Shown here: positions 44,291 through 54,006 of the stretch, piece after piece
Layout: the number at the start of each line of letters is the position of its first letter
Numbering within the stretch: the stretch's first letter is position 1
Source of the DNA: CAUPWF01 sp964369775
GTDB lineage: Bacteria; Bacillota; Clostridia; Lachnospirales; Lachnospiraceae
Assembly: GCA_964369775.1 (NCBI GenBank)
Contig: CAYJHQ010000006.1
Location: 37,282 to 101,281, forward strand
Reading direction: 5' to 3'
Length of the DNA stretch: 64,000 bases
Position numbers and translations under genes: made by a program
Notes under the pieces: model-generated
Seen by the model: the letters and a program-made list of their open reading frames with translations, nothing else
The model's database searches: none
Told to the model about the DNA's origin: nothing

Positions 44291-45178
44291 ATGTATACGA
44301 AAAAACAAACAATAAAGGTAGTACTATTATTTACACTACCATCGCTGATATTATTCTCACTGTTTATTATTTATCCTTTAGCAGTCACGGTGTATAGAAG
44401 TTTTTTTGAGTTTAATGGGTTTGAACTAGGCAAATTTTTAGGATTAGGGAACTTTATTGAAACATTGAAAGATCCAACATTTGCATTGGCGAATATGAAT
44501 ACATTTAAAATTTTGGCGGTACAACTAATTATTTGTGGACCAATTTCATATTTGTTAGCATTGTTGATATTAGATAGAAGTGAAAGATTTCGTAGATTTT
44601 TTAAAGTTGCAGTATTTCTTCCAGCAGTACTTAATATTGCAGTAATTTCATTGATGTGGAAAATGATGCTACAGCCAGAGTGGGGGACTTTTGACACAGT
44701 TTTAAAACAACTTGGATTGGAGAGTTTAATTGTGCCTTGGTTATCAGATACAACACTAGCAATTTGGATTATTGGTGGGATTGCTATGTGGCAGTATATT
44801 GGTCTAAATATGCTCTATTTTTACTCTGCGTTAAAATCAATTCCAGAATCTTATTACGAGGCAGCAAAGGTAGAGGGAGCGAATTTTTGGCAAAGAGCAC
44901 GCCATATTTCATTACCATTATCACAAGAAATGATTAAATTTGTTCTTTTGATTTCTATTACAGGAACCATGCAAGTATTCACACAGGTTCAATTACTGAC
45001 AAATGGTGGACCTGGAGATTTGACAAGAACAATGGTGTTCCAGATGTATTACAAAGCATTTAACATGATGGATTTTGGGCGGGCAGGAGCAATTGCTATT
45101 CTTTTTGCAATTGAAACATTTGTCATGGTGTTGATTGTAAATCGTTTTGTGGCTAGAAACAGAATTGAATTAACTTAG
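44291..45178 (+). CDS. Sugar ABC transporter permease (UgpA/MalF type)
   Basis: A 295-residue membrane protein with six helices and the binding-protein-dependent permease loop (EAAKVEGANFWQRARHISLP), which docks the ATPase. It pairs with the next permease to form the channel for the sugar bound by the lipoprotein upstream. It starts 29 bp after a hairpin, with a GATAGGAG site. Confidence 0.92.
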   Translation: MYTKKQTIKVVLLFTLPSLILFSLFIIYPLAVTVYRSFFEFNGFELGKFLGLGNFIETLKDPTFALANMNTFKILAVQLIICGPISYLLALLILDRSERFRRFFKVAVFLPAVLNIAVISLMWKMMLQPEWGTFDTVLKQLGLESLIVPWLSDTTLAIWIIGGIAMWQYIGLNMLYFYSALKSIPESYYEAAKVEGANFWQRARHISLPLSQEMIKFVLLISITGTMQVFTQVQLLTNGGPGDLTRTMVFQMYYKAFNMMDFGRAGAIAILFAIETFVMVLIVNRFVARNRIELT

Positions 45179-45190
45179 GAGGAGCGTCAG

Positions 45191-46024
45191 ATGAACAAAA
45201 AAAATAAAATCAGTAAAGGTATAGTTACAGGTGTGTTAGCATTGTTTGCAATTAGCACAATTTATCCATTGATTTGGATGCTATTAAATTCATTTAAATC
45301 AGCAAGAGAAGTAATTGCGAATCCTCTAGGGTTACCAGAAAACTTCAATTTTGATAATTATAGAGGTGCTTTTGAGTCATTTGACTTTGGAAGATACATG
45401 TTAAATAGTGCGATTTATACAGCAGGAACCATTCTTTTAGTTGTTTTAATTGCAGCACCGTTTGCATATGCAACAGCAAGAATTGACTTTAAGTGGAGCC
45501 AAAAACTATATTCTTATGTACAAATTGGGCTTGTAACACCTATTTCTATTATTGTATTAGCACTATATGTACTTTTAGGAGACCTAGGGCTTAGAAGTAC
45601 ATACATGGGGACTATTATGGTATATACTGCAAGTGCATTGCCAATTAGTATTTTAATTATCTATGCATTTATGCGATCCCTGCCAAAAGAATTGGAAGAG
45701 GCTGCATATATTGATGGTTGCGGGTTAATCGGAGCATTTTCGAGAATTATACTACCAATGGTAAAATCAGCGATTAGTACCGTAGTTATTATTGTATTTA
45801 TGCAATACACTTGGAACGAGTATTTTATTGCATTTATTACAATAGATGATGTCAATATGCGATCCATTGCGGTGGCAATAGGTTACTTTAGCACGGCACG
45901 AGGAACAGAATGGGGATTGTTATGTGCAGCACTAGTTGTAATTAGCATACCAGCAATTGTCATCTATTTATTTATGAGTGAAAAGATAGAAAAAGCATTA
46001 ACTGCTGGTTCGGCATTAAAATAA
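45191..46024 (+). CDS. Sugar ABC transporter permease (UgpE/MalG type)
   Basis: A 277-residue membrane protein with six helices and the ATPase-docking loop EEAAYIDGCGLIGAFSRIILP. It is the partner of the permease encoded 12 bp upstream and has AGGAGGAG before its ATG. The ATPase is not encoded here and is probably a shared MsmX/MsmK-type protein elsewhere in the genome. Confidence 0.92.
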   Translation: MNKKNKISKGIVTGVLALFAISTIYPLIWMLLNSFKSAREVIANPLGLPENFNFDNYRGAFESFDFGRYMLNSAIYTAGTILLVVLIAAPFAYATARIDFKWSQKLYSYVQIGLVTPISIIVLALYVLLGDLGLRSTYMGTIMVYTASALPISILIIYAFMRSLPKELEEAAYIDGCGLIGAFSRIILPMVKSAISTVVIIVFMQYTWNEYFIAFITIDDVNMRSIAVAIGYFSTARGTEWGLLCAALVVISIPAIVIYLFMSEKIEKALTAGSALK

Positions 46025-46082
46025 TTTTGATTCCAAACTGTTAAGCAAAATGTGTAGGATAAGATCAATATGAGTATTGAAT

Positions 46083-46110
46083 TTGTAATAGTTGTGATAG
46101 ATAATATAAC
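46083..46110 (+). promoter_or_regulatory. Possible promoter of the second two-component pair
   Basis: TTGTAA (46083-46088), a 16-bp spacer and TATAAC (46105-46110) in the 138-bp gap before the kinase gene. It would allow sensor genes to be expressed apart from the transporter. Confidence 0.4.
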
Positions 46111-46162
46111 ATAAGGCTATAAAGTTGAATAAATATATCGAAAGATATTGAAGAGGTAAAAT

Positions 46163-47947
46163 ATGAGGCGGATAAAAAAGAGGTCATTTCAAACTAGAAT
46201 ACAGCTTTTGTTTACAGTGTTTATCATTATCTTTTTTCTCATAATGGTAGGAGTGTTGTTTGGTGCAATCTATAACCTTTACAGAGAAGATTCGGAAAAA
46301 AGGGTGGGACAGACACAGTCCTTGTTGTCAGATAGTATTAATCGTACAAAGGAAAATGTTGAGTCAGATATTTTGAAGTTAGTTTTAGAACCGAATTTAC
46401 AAGAAATACTAATGGAATATGATGGTCAAGAGGAGATTCACGTAGGAAAAGATTTAATTGAAGAAATCAGTTATATAGTAGATACTAATCCGAACATAGA
46501 AGGGTGCGATGTAATCACAAATTCAGGGGTATTTATTAGGACTAGTGATTATATTGAGATAGAGATTCGACAACTATTGAGAGCGGTTCAAGATACTGAT
46601 TATCGATCTTATCAGTGGTATGGACCATATAGTGTTAAGAAAAATAATGGAATTGTAGAGAGTATATTTGTAATTCGCAAAAAGATTATTAGCTCTAGCA
46701 ATGGGCTAGAACAAGGCGAAGTGTTCACCTATGTTAGTGAGGCATCTATAAATGAGATATTGCAGTCAGCTGAGAATTCTTTAGATACACAGTATTTGGT
46801 GCTTGATGAAAGCAATTATATTATTGCACCAACTAAGAAACAAGAAGAATTTTCTTATGTTAGAGAGCGGGTGGTAACTGAAAATTTACAGGAGGAGTTT
46901 TATATAGAAAGTAGACAGGGGGCACAATTTATTCAAAGCACAGAGGTTGATTCAGATGAATGGAGGGTCATTAGCGTAACTTCTATGAGTAGTTTGCTTC
47001 AAGCATTTGAAAGTGTACAGGTAGTTATTATCTTCATCATGATAATTGGAATTTTAGTCATCTTAATTGCAACAGTGCGAATATCAAAAAAAGTCACAGA
47101 ACCAATTCATACTATGGTGGATACCATGGAACAAATCAGTGAAGGAAATCGTGAATTAAGGCTTATTATGAAGGAGAACTGTAGTGAAGAATTCAAGATA
47201 GTGGAACAATCTTTTAATAAATTGATGAATCACAATGAGGAGTTGATTAAAGATGTATTTGAGAAGCAAGAAAGTATTCGAAGGTATAGTTTTTTACTAT
47301 TACAGGAGCAGATAAAGCCGCATTTTATGTACAATTCATTATCAACAATTTCTGCTTTAGTCAAATTAAAGATGAATGATGAAGCGGTTGAGACTGTGGA
47401 TAATCTGGCAAGTTTCTTTAGGACGACATTGAATGGAGGAAAACATCTGTATACATTAATGGAAGAGAAAAATATGGTTGAAAATTACCTAGTAGTTCAA
47501 AAATATCGATACCATGGAAAAATAGAATATAACATAGAAGTGGAAGAAGGAATTGGTGATCAATGTGTGCCAAAATTAACACTACAACCCTTAGTTGAAA
47601 ATGCAATTTATCATGGAGTGAAGGGAAAAGCAAGGATAACGAGAATTGAAATAAAGGGAGTGAGAGCTGCAGATTGGGTGTATCTCAGTGTAAAAGATGA
47701 AGGAGTAGGGATAGCAGAGCAAAAAATTGCGGAGATATTAGAAAATATAGAAGAAGATAATCAAAAGAATTTTGGGCTAACATGTGTGAATCAAAGATTA
47801 AAAATGATATATGAGAAAGATTACAGTATCAATATCCGAAGTGAAGTAGGGCAATATACGATAGTAGAGATGAAGATACCATATCGTTCTGTTTATACAG
47901 ATGATGCAGAATATGAATTGATTGCAGAGAAAAAATATGAAAAGTAG
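46163..47947 (+). CDS. YesM-type sensor histidine kinase
   Basis: A 594-residue membrane kinase. Helix 1 (about 15-38), a large extracellular Cache-like domain (about 40-285), helix 2 (about 290-312), a HAMP linker and a PF06580 kinase domain. The phospho-accepting His (H387) is in KPHFMYNSLS, and the ATPase has LQPLVENAIYHG and DEGVGI. It would sense an outside carbohydrate or the loaded binding protein, and phosphorylate the regulator encoded 5 bp downstream. The signal is unknown. Confidence 0.92.
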   Translation: MRRIKKRSFQTRIQLLFTVFIIIFFLIMVGVLFGAIYNLYREDSEKRVGQTQSLLSDSINRTKENVESDILKLVLEPNLQEILMEYDGQEEIHVGKDLIEEISYIVDTNPNIEGCDVITNSGVFIRTSDYIEIEIRQLLRAVQDTDYRSYQWYGPYSVKKNNGIVESIFVIRKKIISSSNGLEQGEVFTYVSEASINEILQSAENSLDTQYLVLDESNYIIAPTKKQEEFSYVRERVVTENLQEEFYIESRQGAQFIQSTEVDSDEWRVISVTSMSSLLQAFESVQVVIIFIMIIGILVILIATVRISKKVTEPIHTMVDTMEQISEGNRELRLIMKENCSEEFKIVEQSFNKLMNHNEELIKDVFEKQESIRRYSFLLLQEQIKPHFMYNSLSTISALVKLKMNDEAVETVDNLASFFRTTLNGGKHLYTLMEEKNMVENYLVVQKYRYHGKIEYNIEVEEGIGDQCVPKLTLQPLVENAIYHGVKGKARITRIEIKGVRAADWVYLSVKDEGVGIAEQKIAEILENIEEDNQKNFGLTCVNQRLKMIYEKDYSINIRSEVGQYTIVEMKIPYRSVYTDDAEYELIAEKKYEK

Positions 47948-47952
47948 GTGGA

Positions 47953-48708
47953 ATGATGTATAGTGTAGTTGTAATAGATGATGAATTTTTTACTAGAAAA
48001 GCATTGATTGCATCGGACTGTTGGGGAAAATCTAATTGTGAAATTAGTGGTGAAGCAGAATGTGGAGTTAGTGGACTTGAATTGATTAAGACCGTGAAAC
48101 CACAGATAGCTATCGTTGATATAGCAATGCCTAATATGGATGGTATGGAAATGGTACAAAAGCTACGAGAGACAGACAAAGAGATTTTTGTCATCATGTT
48201 AACGGGTTATAGTGATTTTTCGTATGTTCAGAAAAGTATTCGTATAGGTGTTGCCGATTATTTGTTAAAGCCGATACAAGATGATGAACTATACAGTAGC
48301 CTAAAAATGGTAATAGATAAAATCGACGCAAGAATAAAGCCAGAAGAGGCAGAGGCACCAATGGTGATTCGCGATAAAAAAGATTATTTGATGCTAGAGA
48401 TTATGGAGCATATCGAAACTTATTATTCGGATTCATCATTGAGTATCGAGACGATTTGTGAAGCACTCAGTTATAATTATCATTACTTAAGTAAAGTTTT
48501 TAAAGAGCGAGAGGGTACGAGTCTAGGGAAATACATTTTTGCGTTTCGTATGGAAAAAGCAAAAGAGCTAATTAAGGCAGGTGAATGTTATATGAAACGA
48601 ATTGCATCTAGCGTGGGATATGACGATGAATTGTATTTTATGAAATGTTTTAAACGTCATTTCGGAAAGACACCTACTCAATATATAAAAATGAAGAAGG
48701 AGAAGTAG
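47953..48708 (+). CDS. YesN-type response regulator with AraC domain
   Basis: A 251-residue regulator with a receiver domain (1-125; phospho-acceptor D56 in IVDIAMPN, KPIQDDE) joined almost directly to an AraC double helix-turn-helix (about 150-248; YNYHYLSKVFK, GYDDELYFMKCFKRHFG). It is half the length of the regulator at 9584 because it lacks the middle region. ATG 47956 has slightly better spacing to AGGTGG than ATG 47953. It probably activates the binding-protein promoter through the 21-bp-spaced repeats at 42839. Confidence 0.92.
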   Translation: MMYSVVVIDDEFFTRKALIASDCWGKSNCEISGEAECGVSGLELIKTVKPQIAIVDIAMPNMDGMEMVQKLRETDKEIFVIMLTGYSDFSYVQKSIRIGVADYLLKPIQDDELYSSLKMVIDKIDARIKPEEAEAPMVIRDKKDYLMLEIMEHIETYYSDSSLSIETICEALSYNYHYLSKVFKEREGTSLGKYIFAFRMEKAKELIKAGECYMKRIASSVGYDDELYFMKCFKRHFGKTPTQYIKMKKEK

Positions 48709-48710
48709 TT

Positions 48711-49814
48711 ATGTTTAACCAAGAAGAAATATTTAGATTGAAAAATTATAAAACTAGAACAATATGCCCAGAAAATCCAACAGGAGAAAAAGGAAAGGCA
48801 GCAATGTTAGAACCCCTACCAGATGCACCAGGAGAGAAGTTAGGAAAAGGGTGGAAATCAAGACCATTTATCACAATACCTTCTCATACAACAGTAACCC
48901 TAGCTAATTTGGAAGGCGAAGGAATTGTTAAGAGTATGTGGATTACGGGAGAGGTAGATCAAGGATTAATTTTACGAATGTATTGGGATAAACACGAAGT
49001 GCCAAGTGTAGAGTGTCCGATAACTGACTTTTTTTTATATGGCTGGGCAAGACCACATTCTATAGAAAATTGGAATAATGGACCTGATTTACAGGTGAAT
49101 TCAGATTTGATTTGTGTGAATCCAAATCGTGGATTCAATAGTTATATTCCAATGCCATATCGAACACATGCAACATTAACATTAGAAAACCGTACAACAG
49201 AACCTAAATGTGTATATTTCCAAATTAACTATGAAGAGAGAAAAGTACCAGAGGATTCAGGATATTTTCATGCACAATATAAGATGACAGCACCGGTACC
49301 ATTCAAAGAAGTGCATACTATATTAGATAACATAGAAGGAAAGGGAGCATATCTTGGAACGGCACTTTACGTAGGGTTAAATCGTGCAGCTGAGTGGTGG
49401 GGGGAAGGAGAGTTTAAGTTCTACATGGATGGTGATGAGGAGTATCCAACCATTTGTACTACTGGGTTAGAAGATTACTTTGGTGGAGCATTTAATTGGG
49501 ATATTGAAGGGAATTATACAACATACTCAACACCATATCTTGGAATGCACCATGTCAGAAAACCAGATGGGCTTTATAATGTACAGCAGAGATTCTCGAT
49601 GTATCGTTGGCATGTAAGAGACCCAATTTGCTTTGATGAGAACCTAAAAGTTACGGTGCAATGTTTGGGATGGCAGACAGATGATAAAGGAAAGATAAAA
49701 CATTTCCTACCAAGGCAAGATGATTATATTTCGGTATCTTATTGGTATCTGGATAAGCCAATAAATACGAGAGTAGCATTGCCAACACACGAGGAGTTGA
49801 CAAAGCATTTTTAA
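48711..49814 (+). CDS. GH172 family (DUF2961) glycoside hydrolase
   Basis: A 367-residue protein of the DUF2961 family, now GH172. Characterised members act on difructose dianhydride and on alpha- or beta-arabinofuranosides. The conserved GLEDYFGGAF (Glu at 254) and GPDLQVNSD segments lie in the expected places. No signal peptide is seen, so it works in the cytoplasm on an imported sugar. It is 2 bp after the regulator, with AAGGAG inside it, so it is part of the operon. A fructofuranoside or arabinofuranoside substrate is family-based inference. Confidence 0.87.
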   Translation: MFNQEEIFRLKNYKTRTICPENPTGEKGKAAMLEPLPDAPGEKLGKGWKSRPFITIPSHTTVTLANLEGEGIVKSMWITGEVDQGLILRMYWDKHEVPSVECPITDFFLYGWARPHSIENWNNGPDLQVNSDLICVNPNRGFNSYIPMPYRTHATLTLENRTTEPKCVYFQINYEERKVPEDSGYFHAQYKMTAPVPFKEVHTILDNIEGKGAYLGTALYVGLNRAAEWWGEGEFKFYMDGDEEYPTICTTGLEDYFGGAFNWDIEGNYTTYSTPYLGMHHVRKPDGLYNVQQRFSMYRWHVRDPICFDENLKVTVQCLGWQTDDKGKIKHFLPRQDDYISVSYWYLDKPINTRVALPTHEELTKHF

Positions 49815-49848
49815 TGAAGGTTATGTGGAAATAGAGTGTGTACATAGC

Positions 49849-49900
49849 AGAGTAGTCTGGAAGTAGGGAGGTTAATCCAATTCCAGACTACTCTTGTTTT
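49849..49900 (+). terminator. Terminator after the GH172 operon
   Basis: AGTAGTCTGGAA (49851-49862) and TTCCAGACTACT (49881-49892) pair perfectly around an 18-nt loop, followed by CTTGTTTT. Confidence 0.85.
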
Positions 49901-49913
49901 GTGCGTGTATATA

Positions 49914-49928
49914 AATGAAAGTTTCATT
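49914..49928. promoter_or_regulatory. AATGAAA-G-TTTCATT palindrome
   Basis: A 7+1+7 palindrome 41 bp upstream of the -35 box of the AraC-GH39 promoter. It may be an operator; no family is assigned. Confidence 0.35.
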
Positions 49929-49968
49929 CGGTTACTTAATGCAAAACAATCAACATCATAGCTAAATC

Positions 49969-49997
49969 TTTACAATGTGTCGAGAAACAATTATACT
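49969..49997 (+). promoter_or_regulatory. Promoter of the AraC-GH39 gene
   Basis: TTTACA (49969-49974), a 17-bp spacer and TATACT (49992-49997), about 97 bp before the start codon. Confidence 0.75.
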
Positions 49998-50093
49998 TAA
50001 GCAAAAGGAAAGTATCAACAGATAGAACCATAATAAGTGTTGTTATGGCATCATTTTGGAAGCGTTGAGAAAGAAAGTTACAGGAGAAACGAA

Positions 50094-52529
50094 ATGCAGT
50101 ATGAGATAATTAGAGATTTAGAAGGGCACGGTTTGCACGCTTTTATTACAGAGATTGTGGCAGTTCAATCACATTATCACTTTGAACTAGAGATTCTGTA
50201 TGTTGTTCAAGGAAATATAACTATAACAATAAATGAAGAACACTATAGACTTACAAGAGGAAATTGGTGTTTTGTAGGGTCTAATGTTAAGCATGCTATC
50301 CAAGGGCAAGGCAACCAGTTACTACTAATTCATGTTCATAATAATATTTTAAAGGATTGTGGGATTGGGGAGTTGAAACATCTAACAATGACTAGCACAA
50401 TTCTAAACAATGTCGATGAAGAGAAGCAAATTATTGAGAGGTTTGAGGAGATTGTAGATGACGTAAAAAATAATGCCATGATACTCAAAATGCAAAAAAG
50501 TGTTTTGCAATTAGTCGAGGGGATTGCGAAAAGATTAGAAATGGATAAAGGAGACTTTTTATCAATTGATAAAGAGGGGAGTAATCTAGAAAAAATATCA
50601 TTTGTGATTCAATATATTAAAGAGAATTATCGTAAAAAAATTTCAATCGATGATGTGGCAAAAGAGGTATATATAAGTAGTAGCCACCTAGCATATTTAT
50701 TGAAGTCATATACAGGATATACCTTTTTGCAATATCTCAATTTTCATAGAATAGATTGCATCTCGAAAGACTTGATAAACACTGATATGAGTATTACTGA
50801 TATCTTTTTAAATCATGGATTTCAAAGTAGCAAAACGTTCAATCGAGTTTTTAAAGAGGTTAAAGGATGTTCGCCAAGTGAGTATAGAAGAAATCCGTTA
50901 AGTGAAATGCGAAAAGAAATTATGCCAGAGCACTATATAGGGGATTATAGAAAGCTTGCAGGTGATGAAATTGTTTATGATATAACAGAAGCTAAAATAG
51001 AAAAAAATAATGTAACAACAAGCTGTCAAGAAGTAGTTATTAAAGAACAGGATTTATCTAGGAATGTGGATTGGAAGTTTGCTACAAAAATCATGTGTAT
51101 AGGGAGAGCGCATGAACTATTACGTGGAAGAGTACAGGAGCAAGTACGGGAAGCACAAAACGAAATAGGATTTGAGTATGCGAGATTTCATGGGATTTTT
51201 CATGATGATATGGCAGTAGTTACTCGAAGAGATGAGGCATTGGTCTTTAATTTTAGCTATATTGATGAAGTCTTAGATTTTATTCTTTCTATTGGATTAA
51301 AGCCTTTTTTAGAACTATCATTTATGCCAAAAGCGTTAGCGTCAGGTCAAGAGACCATATTTTGGTATCAAGGGAATGTTAGTATGGCAAAGGATATTGA
51401 AGAGTGGAAAAGTTTTATAGCTACATTTTTGGAACATCTTAAGTCAAGGTATGGAAATGCTGAAGTAGAGTCATGGTACTTTGAAGTTTGGAATGAACCG
51501 GATTTACCTGCTTTTTTTGCTGGCAGTTTTGAGGATTATATCGAGTTTTACAATGCAACAGCAAATACAATCAAAGCATGTAATAGTAGATTTCGAGTAG
51601 GAGGTCCTGCTTGTAGTGGACAATATTGGAAGAGTGCATGGCTAGAGCGATTTGTGTATGAATGTGAAAAGGAGAAGATGCCATTAGACTTCATATCATG
51701 TCACTTTTATGAAGCTGACTATAATGTGATGTTAGATAGTGGAGAACTAGTAGAAATATATGAGTCAGCAGATCGGATATATTTTCAATTAAAAGAACTA
51801 AAACGATATTTGAAAAGCATAGGTAAGGGTAACTTAGAACTTCACATTACAGAATGGAATATATCAGCGAGGAAGAATAATTTAATTCATGATACGGCGT
51901 ACAAAGGTGTATTTATGCTTAAAACGTTTAACTTGTGTACAGGATTGGTAGATTCTTTAGCCTATTGGGTATTAACTGATATATTCGAGGAAGATGGGAT
52001 ATCGCCAAATTTATTTCATGGAGGCTTTGGGCTAATTAATCGAATTGGACTAAAAAAAGCGGGATACTTTTCAATGCAATTACTAAAGCAGCTACGTGGT
52101 GAGATAATAATGAATGAGGAAAATATCATTGTTTCGAGGAATGAAACGGAAACACATGTATTGGCTTGGAATTACTCTCACATAAAGGGAAATTATAGAA
52201 GTCATTATAATAAATCAACTGCTGAAGGTGTGTATGAGATGTTTGAAGAGGGAGAAGAGTTGGAAGTTTCAATAGTCATACCAAATGTAGAAGCAAGTGA
52301 GTGTAGAATTATTCAAAAGCAATTCAATGGAAGGATAGATAACATATATGATATATGGATAAAGAGTCAAGTGGGAGACTGTCCGACGGTAGAGGAGGTT
52401 CAAATATTAAAGAGGAAAAATAGTTTAGAAGAAACAGTTTTTAAGAAATATAGAGGACAACCCCTCAAAATACAAACTAAACTTCCAGTATTTGGGTTCT
52501 CTTATTGGAATATAATAAAGAAAGAGTAA
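50094..52529 (+). CDS. AraC-type regulator fused to a GH39 glycosidase
   Basis: An 811-residue fusion. Residues about 10-130 are a cupin sugar-sensing domain, 185-280 an AraC double helix-turn-helix (ISSSHLAYLLKSYTG, NHGFQSSKTFNRVFK), and about 330-800 a GH39 domain. The GH39 acid/base Glu is E468 (EVWNEPD) and the nucleophile E587 (HITEWN); both are intact, so hydrolysis is possible. GH39 enzymes are mostly beta-xylosidases. It has no signal peptide. ATG 50094 follows AGGAGA; earlier in-frame starts lack a site. It precedes an ABC importer and a GH43 gene, so it may regulate and cut the same imported xylo-oligosaccharide. Confidence 0.9.
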   Translation: MQYEIIRDLEGHGLHAFITEIVAVQSHYHFELEILYVVQGNITITINEEHYRLTRGNWCFVGSNVKHAIQGQGNQLLLIHVHNNILKDCGIGELKHLTMTSTILNNVDEEKQIIERFEEIVDDVKNNAMILKMQKSVLQLVEGIAKRLEMDKGDFLSIDKEGSNLEKISFVIQYIKENYRKKISIDDVAKEVYISSSHLAYLLKSYTGYTFLQYLNFHRIDCISKDLINTDMSITDIFLNHGFQSSKTFNRVFKEVKGCSPSEYRRNPLSEMRKEIMPEHYIGDYRKLAGDEIVYDITEAKIEKNNVTTSCQEVVIKEQDLSRNVDWKFATKIMCIGRAHELLRGRVQEQVREAQNEIGFEYARFHGIFHDDMAVVTRRDEALVFNFSYIDEVLDFILSIGLKPFLELSFMPKALASGQETIFWYQGNVSMAKDIEEWKSFIATFLEHLKSRYGNAEVESWYFEVWNEPDLPAFFAGSFEDYIEFYNATANTIKACNSRFRVGGPACSGQYWKSAWLERFVYECEKEKMPLDFISCHFYEADYNVMLDSGELVEIYESADRIYFQLKELKRYLKSIGKGNLELHITEWNISARKNNLIHDTAYKGVFMLKTFNLCTGLVDSLAYWVLTDIFEEDGISPNLFHGGFGLINRIGLKKAGYFSMQLLKQLRGEIIMNEENIIVSRNETETHVLAWNYSHIKGNYRSHYNKSTAEGVYEMFEEGEELEVSIVIPNVEASECRIIQKQFNGRIDNIYDIWIKSQVGDCPTVEEVQILKRKNSLEETVFKKYRGQPLKIQTKLPVFGFSYWNIIKKE

Positions 52530-52614
52530 TATATGAGGTGTTTTTCGTGGATAATGACGAGAAGCATCTTGTTTTTTAGGGTAGAATATAACTATAAATT
52601 CGAGGAGGAAACTT

Positions 52615-53943
52615 ATGATGAAGAAAAAATTATTATGCGCACTCTTAGGTGGAGTGATGATGATATCCGCAATTGGTTGTGGAGGATCGGGTGAAGAAGA
52701 TGGAAAAGGAGAAGTACGTTTTCTAAATTTTAAAGCAGAGGCAACAGAAGCTTGGGAGGATTTGGGAGAAGCGTTCACAGAGGAAACTGGAATAGAAGTT
52801 CAAGTCATAACAGCTCCAGGTGGCGGAGAGTATGAGTCAACGTTAAAAGCAGAGATTGCAAAGAAAGAGGCACCTACTTTATTTCAAATTAATGGTCCTG
52901 TGGGATATGAGGCGTGGAAAGATTATACGGCAGATTTAACAGATACAGAGTTCTACGAGAGCCTTTCAGATAAGAATTTAGCAATTGAAGGAGAAGATGG
53001 GGGTGTATACGGGATTCCATATTCTGTTGAAGCTTTTGGAATAGTGTATAACCAAGAGATTTTTGATGAATATTTTGAACTCGATGGAGCAAAGATTTCG
53101 TCAGTTGATGAAATTATAAATTTTGATACATTATCTTCTGTAGTAGAAGATATGCAAAGCAGAAAAGATGAAATAGGAATTGAAGGTGTATTTGGCTCTA
53201 CATCACTTGCACCAGGAGAAGAATGGAGATGGCATACTCACTTGGCTAACTTACCTATTTATTATGAGTATAGTGATAATGATGTAAACTCACTTGATGA
53301 AATTGAATTTACGTATAATGAAGAATTTAAAAATATTTTTGATTTATATATCAATAACTCTACTGTAGAACCTAAATTATTGGGTAGCAAAACAGTTATG
53401 GATTCTGTGACAGAATTTGCGCTAGGTGATGTAGCTATGATACAAAATGGTAAGTGGGTTTGGGAGCAAATTGCTGACACTACTGGAAATGTAGTAAAAG
53501 AAGATAAAATTGGATTCTTACCAATCTATTCCGGTATGGAAGGTGAGGAAGAGGTTGGTTTACATGTAGGGACAGAAAATTATTTTAGTGTAAACTCACA
53601 AGCTTCAGAAGCGGATCAACAAGCTACAAAGGACTTTTTAGATTGGCTAATTACATCTGAAATAGGAAAAGATGTAATGGTTAATGAATTAGGAAATGCA
53701 GCACCATTTACAACATTTGCAGAAGATGAAAGACCGCAAGATCCACTTACGAAGATTATGCTAGAGTCAACAGAAAGCGGAAAAGTAAGTATACCTTGGT
53801 CTTTCCAAACATTCCCAGGGCAAAATTTCAAGGATGATTTTGGCGGCGGATTATTAGAATATGTACAGGGAACTAAATCTTGGGATGAAGTAGTAGAGAC
53901 GGTAAAAGAATCTTGGAAAACTGAAACAGAAGCTATGAAATAA
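52615..53943 (+). CDS. Oligosaccharide ABC transporter binding lipoprotein
   Basis: A 442-residue family 1 solute-binding protein with a lipoprotein signal peptide (lipobox AIGC, Cys near residue 22). AGGAGG precedes its ATG pair. It lies between the AraC-GH39 gene and two permease genes, so the ligand is probably a xylo- or arabinoxylo-oligosaccharide. It is only distantly like the binding protein at 42934. A candidate -10 (TAGAAT) lies before it, but no -35 box is convincing. Confidence 0.88.
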   Translation: MMKKKLLCALLGGVMMISAIGCGGSGEEDGKGEVRFLNFKAEATEAWEDLGEAFTEETGIEVQVITAPGGGEYESTLKAEIAKKEAPTLFQINGPVGYEAWKDYTADLTDTEFYESLSDKNLAIEGEDGGVYGIPYSVEAFGIVYNQEIFDEYFELDGAKISSVDEIINFDTLSSVVEDMQSRKDEIGIEGVFGSTSLAPGEEWRWHTHLANLPIYYEYSDNDVNSLDEIEFTYNEEFKNIFDLYINNSTVEPKLLGSKTVMDSVTEFALGDVAMIQNGKWVWEQIADTTGNVVKEDKIGFLPIYSGMEGEEEVGLHVGTENYFSVNSQASEADQQATKDFLDWLITSEIGKDVMVNELGNAAPFTTFAEDERPQDPLTKIMLESTESGKVSIPWSFQTFPGQNFKDDFGGGLLEYVQGTKSWDEVVETVKESWKTETEAMK

Positions 53944-53947
53944 TAGA

Positions 53948-53975
53948 TTATGCGAAAGCTTTTGCTTTCGCATAA
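53948..53975 (+). terminator. Perfect intercistronic hairpin after the binding-protein gene
   Basis: TTATGCGAAAGC (53948-53959) and GCTTTCGCATAA (53964-53975) pair over 12 bp around a TTTT loop. No T tract follows, so it is more likely a 3' stabilising or processing hairpin than a full terminator. Confidence 0.75.
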
Positions 53976-54006
53976 TTCATAAATATGAGATATGAGGAGA
54001 TATAGA

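Noticed and set aside
46070..46114. 14-codon ORF before the second kinase gene
   Set aside because: There is no convincing ribosome-binding site, and it overlaps a possible promoter; probably chance.
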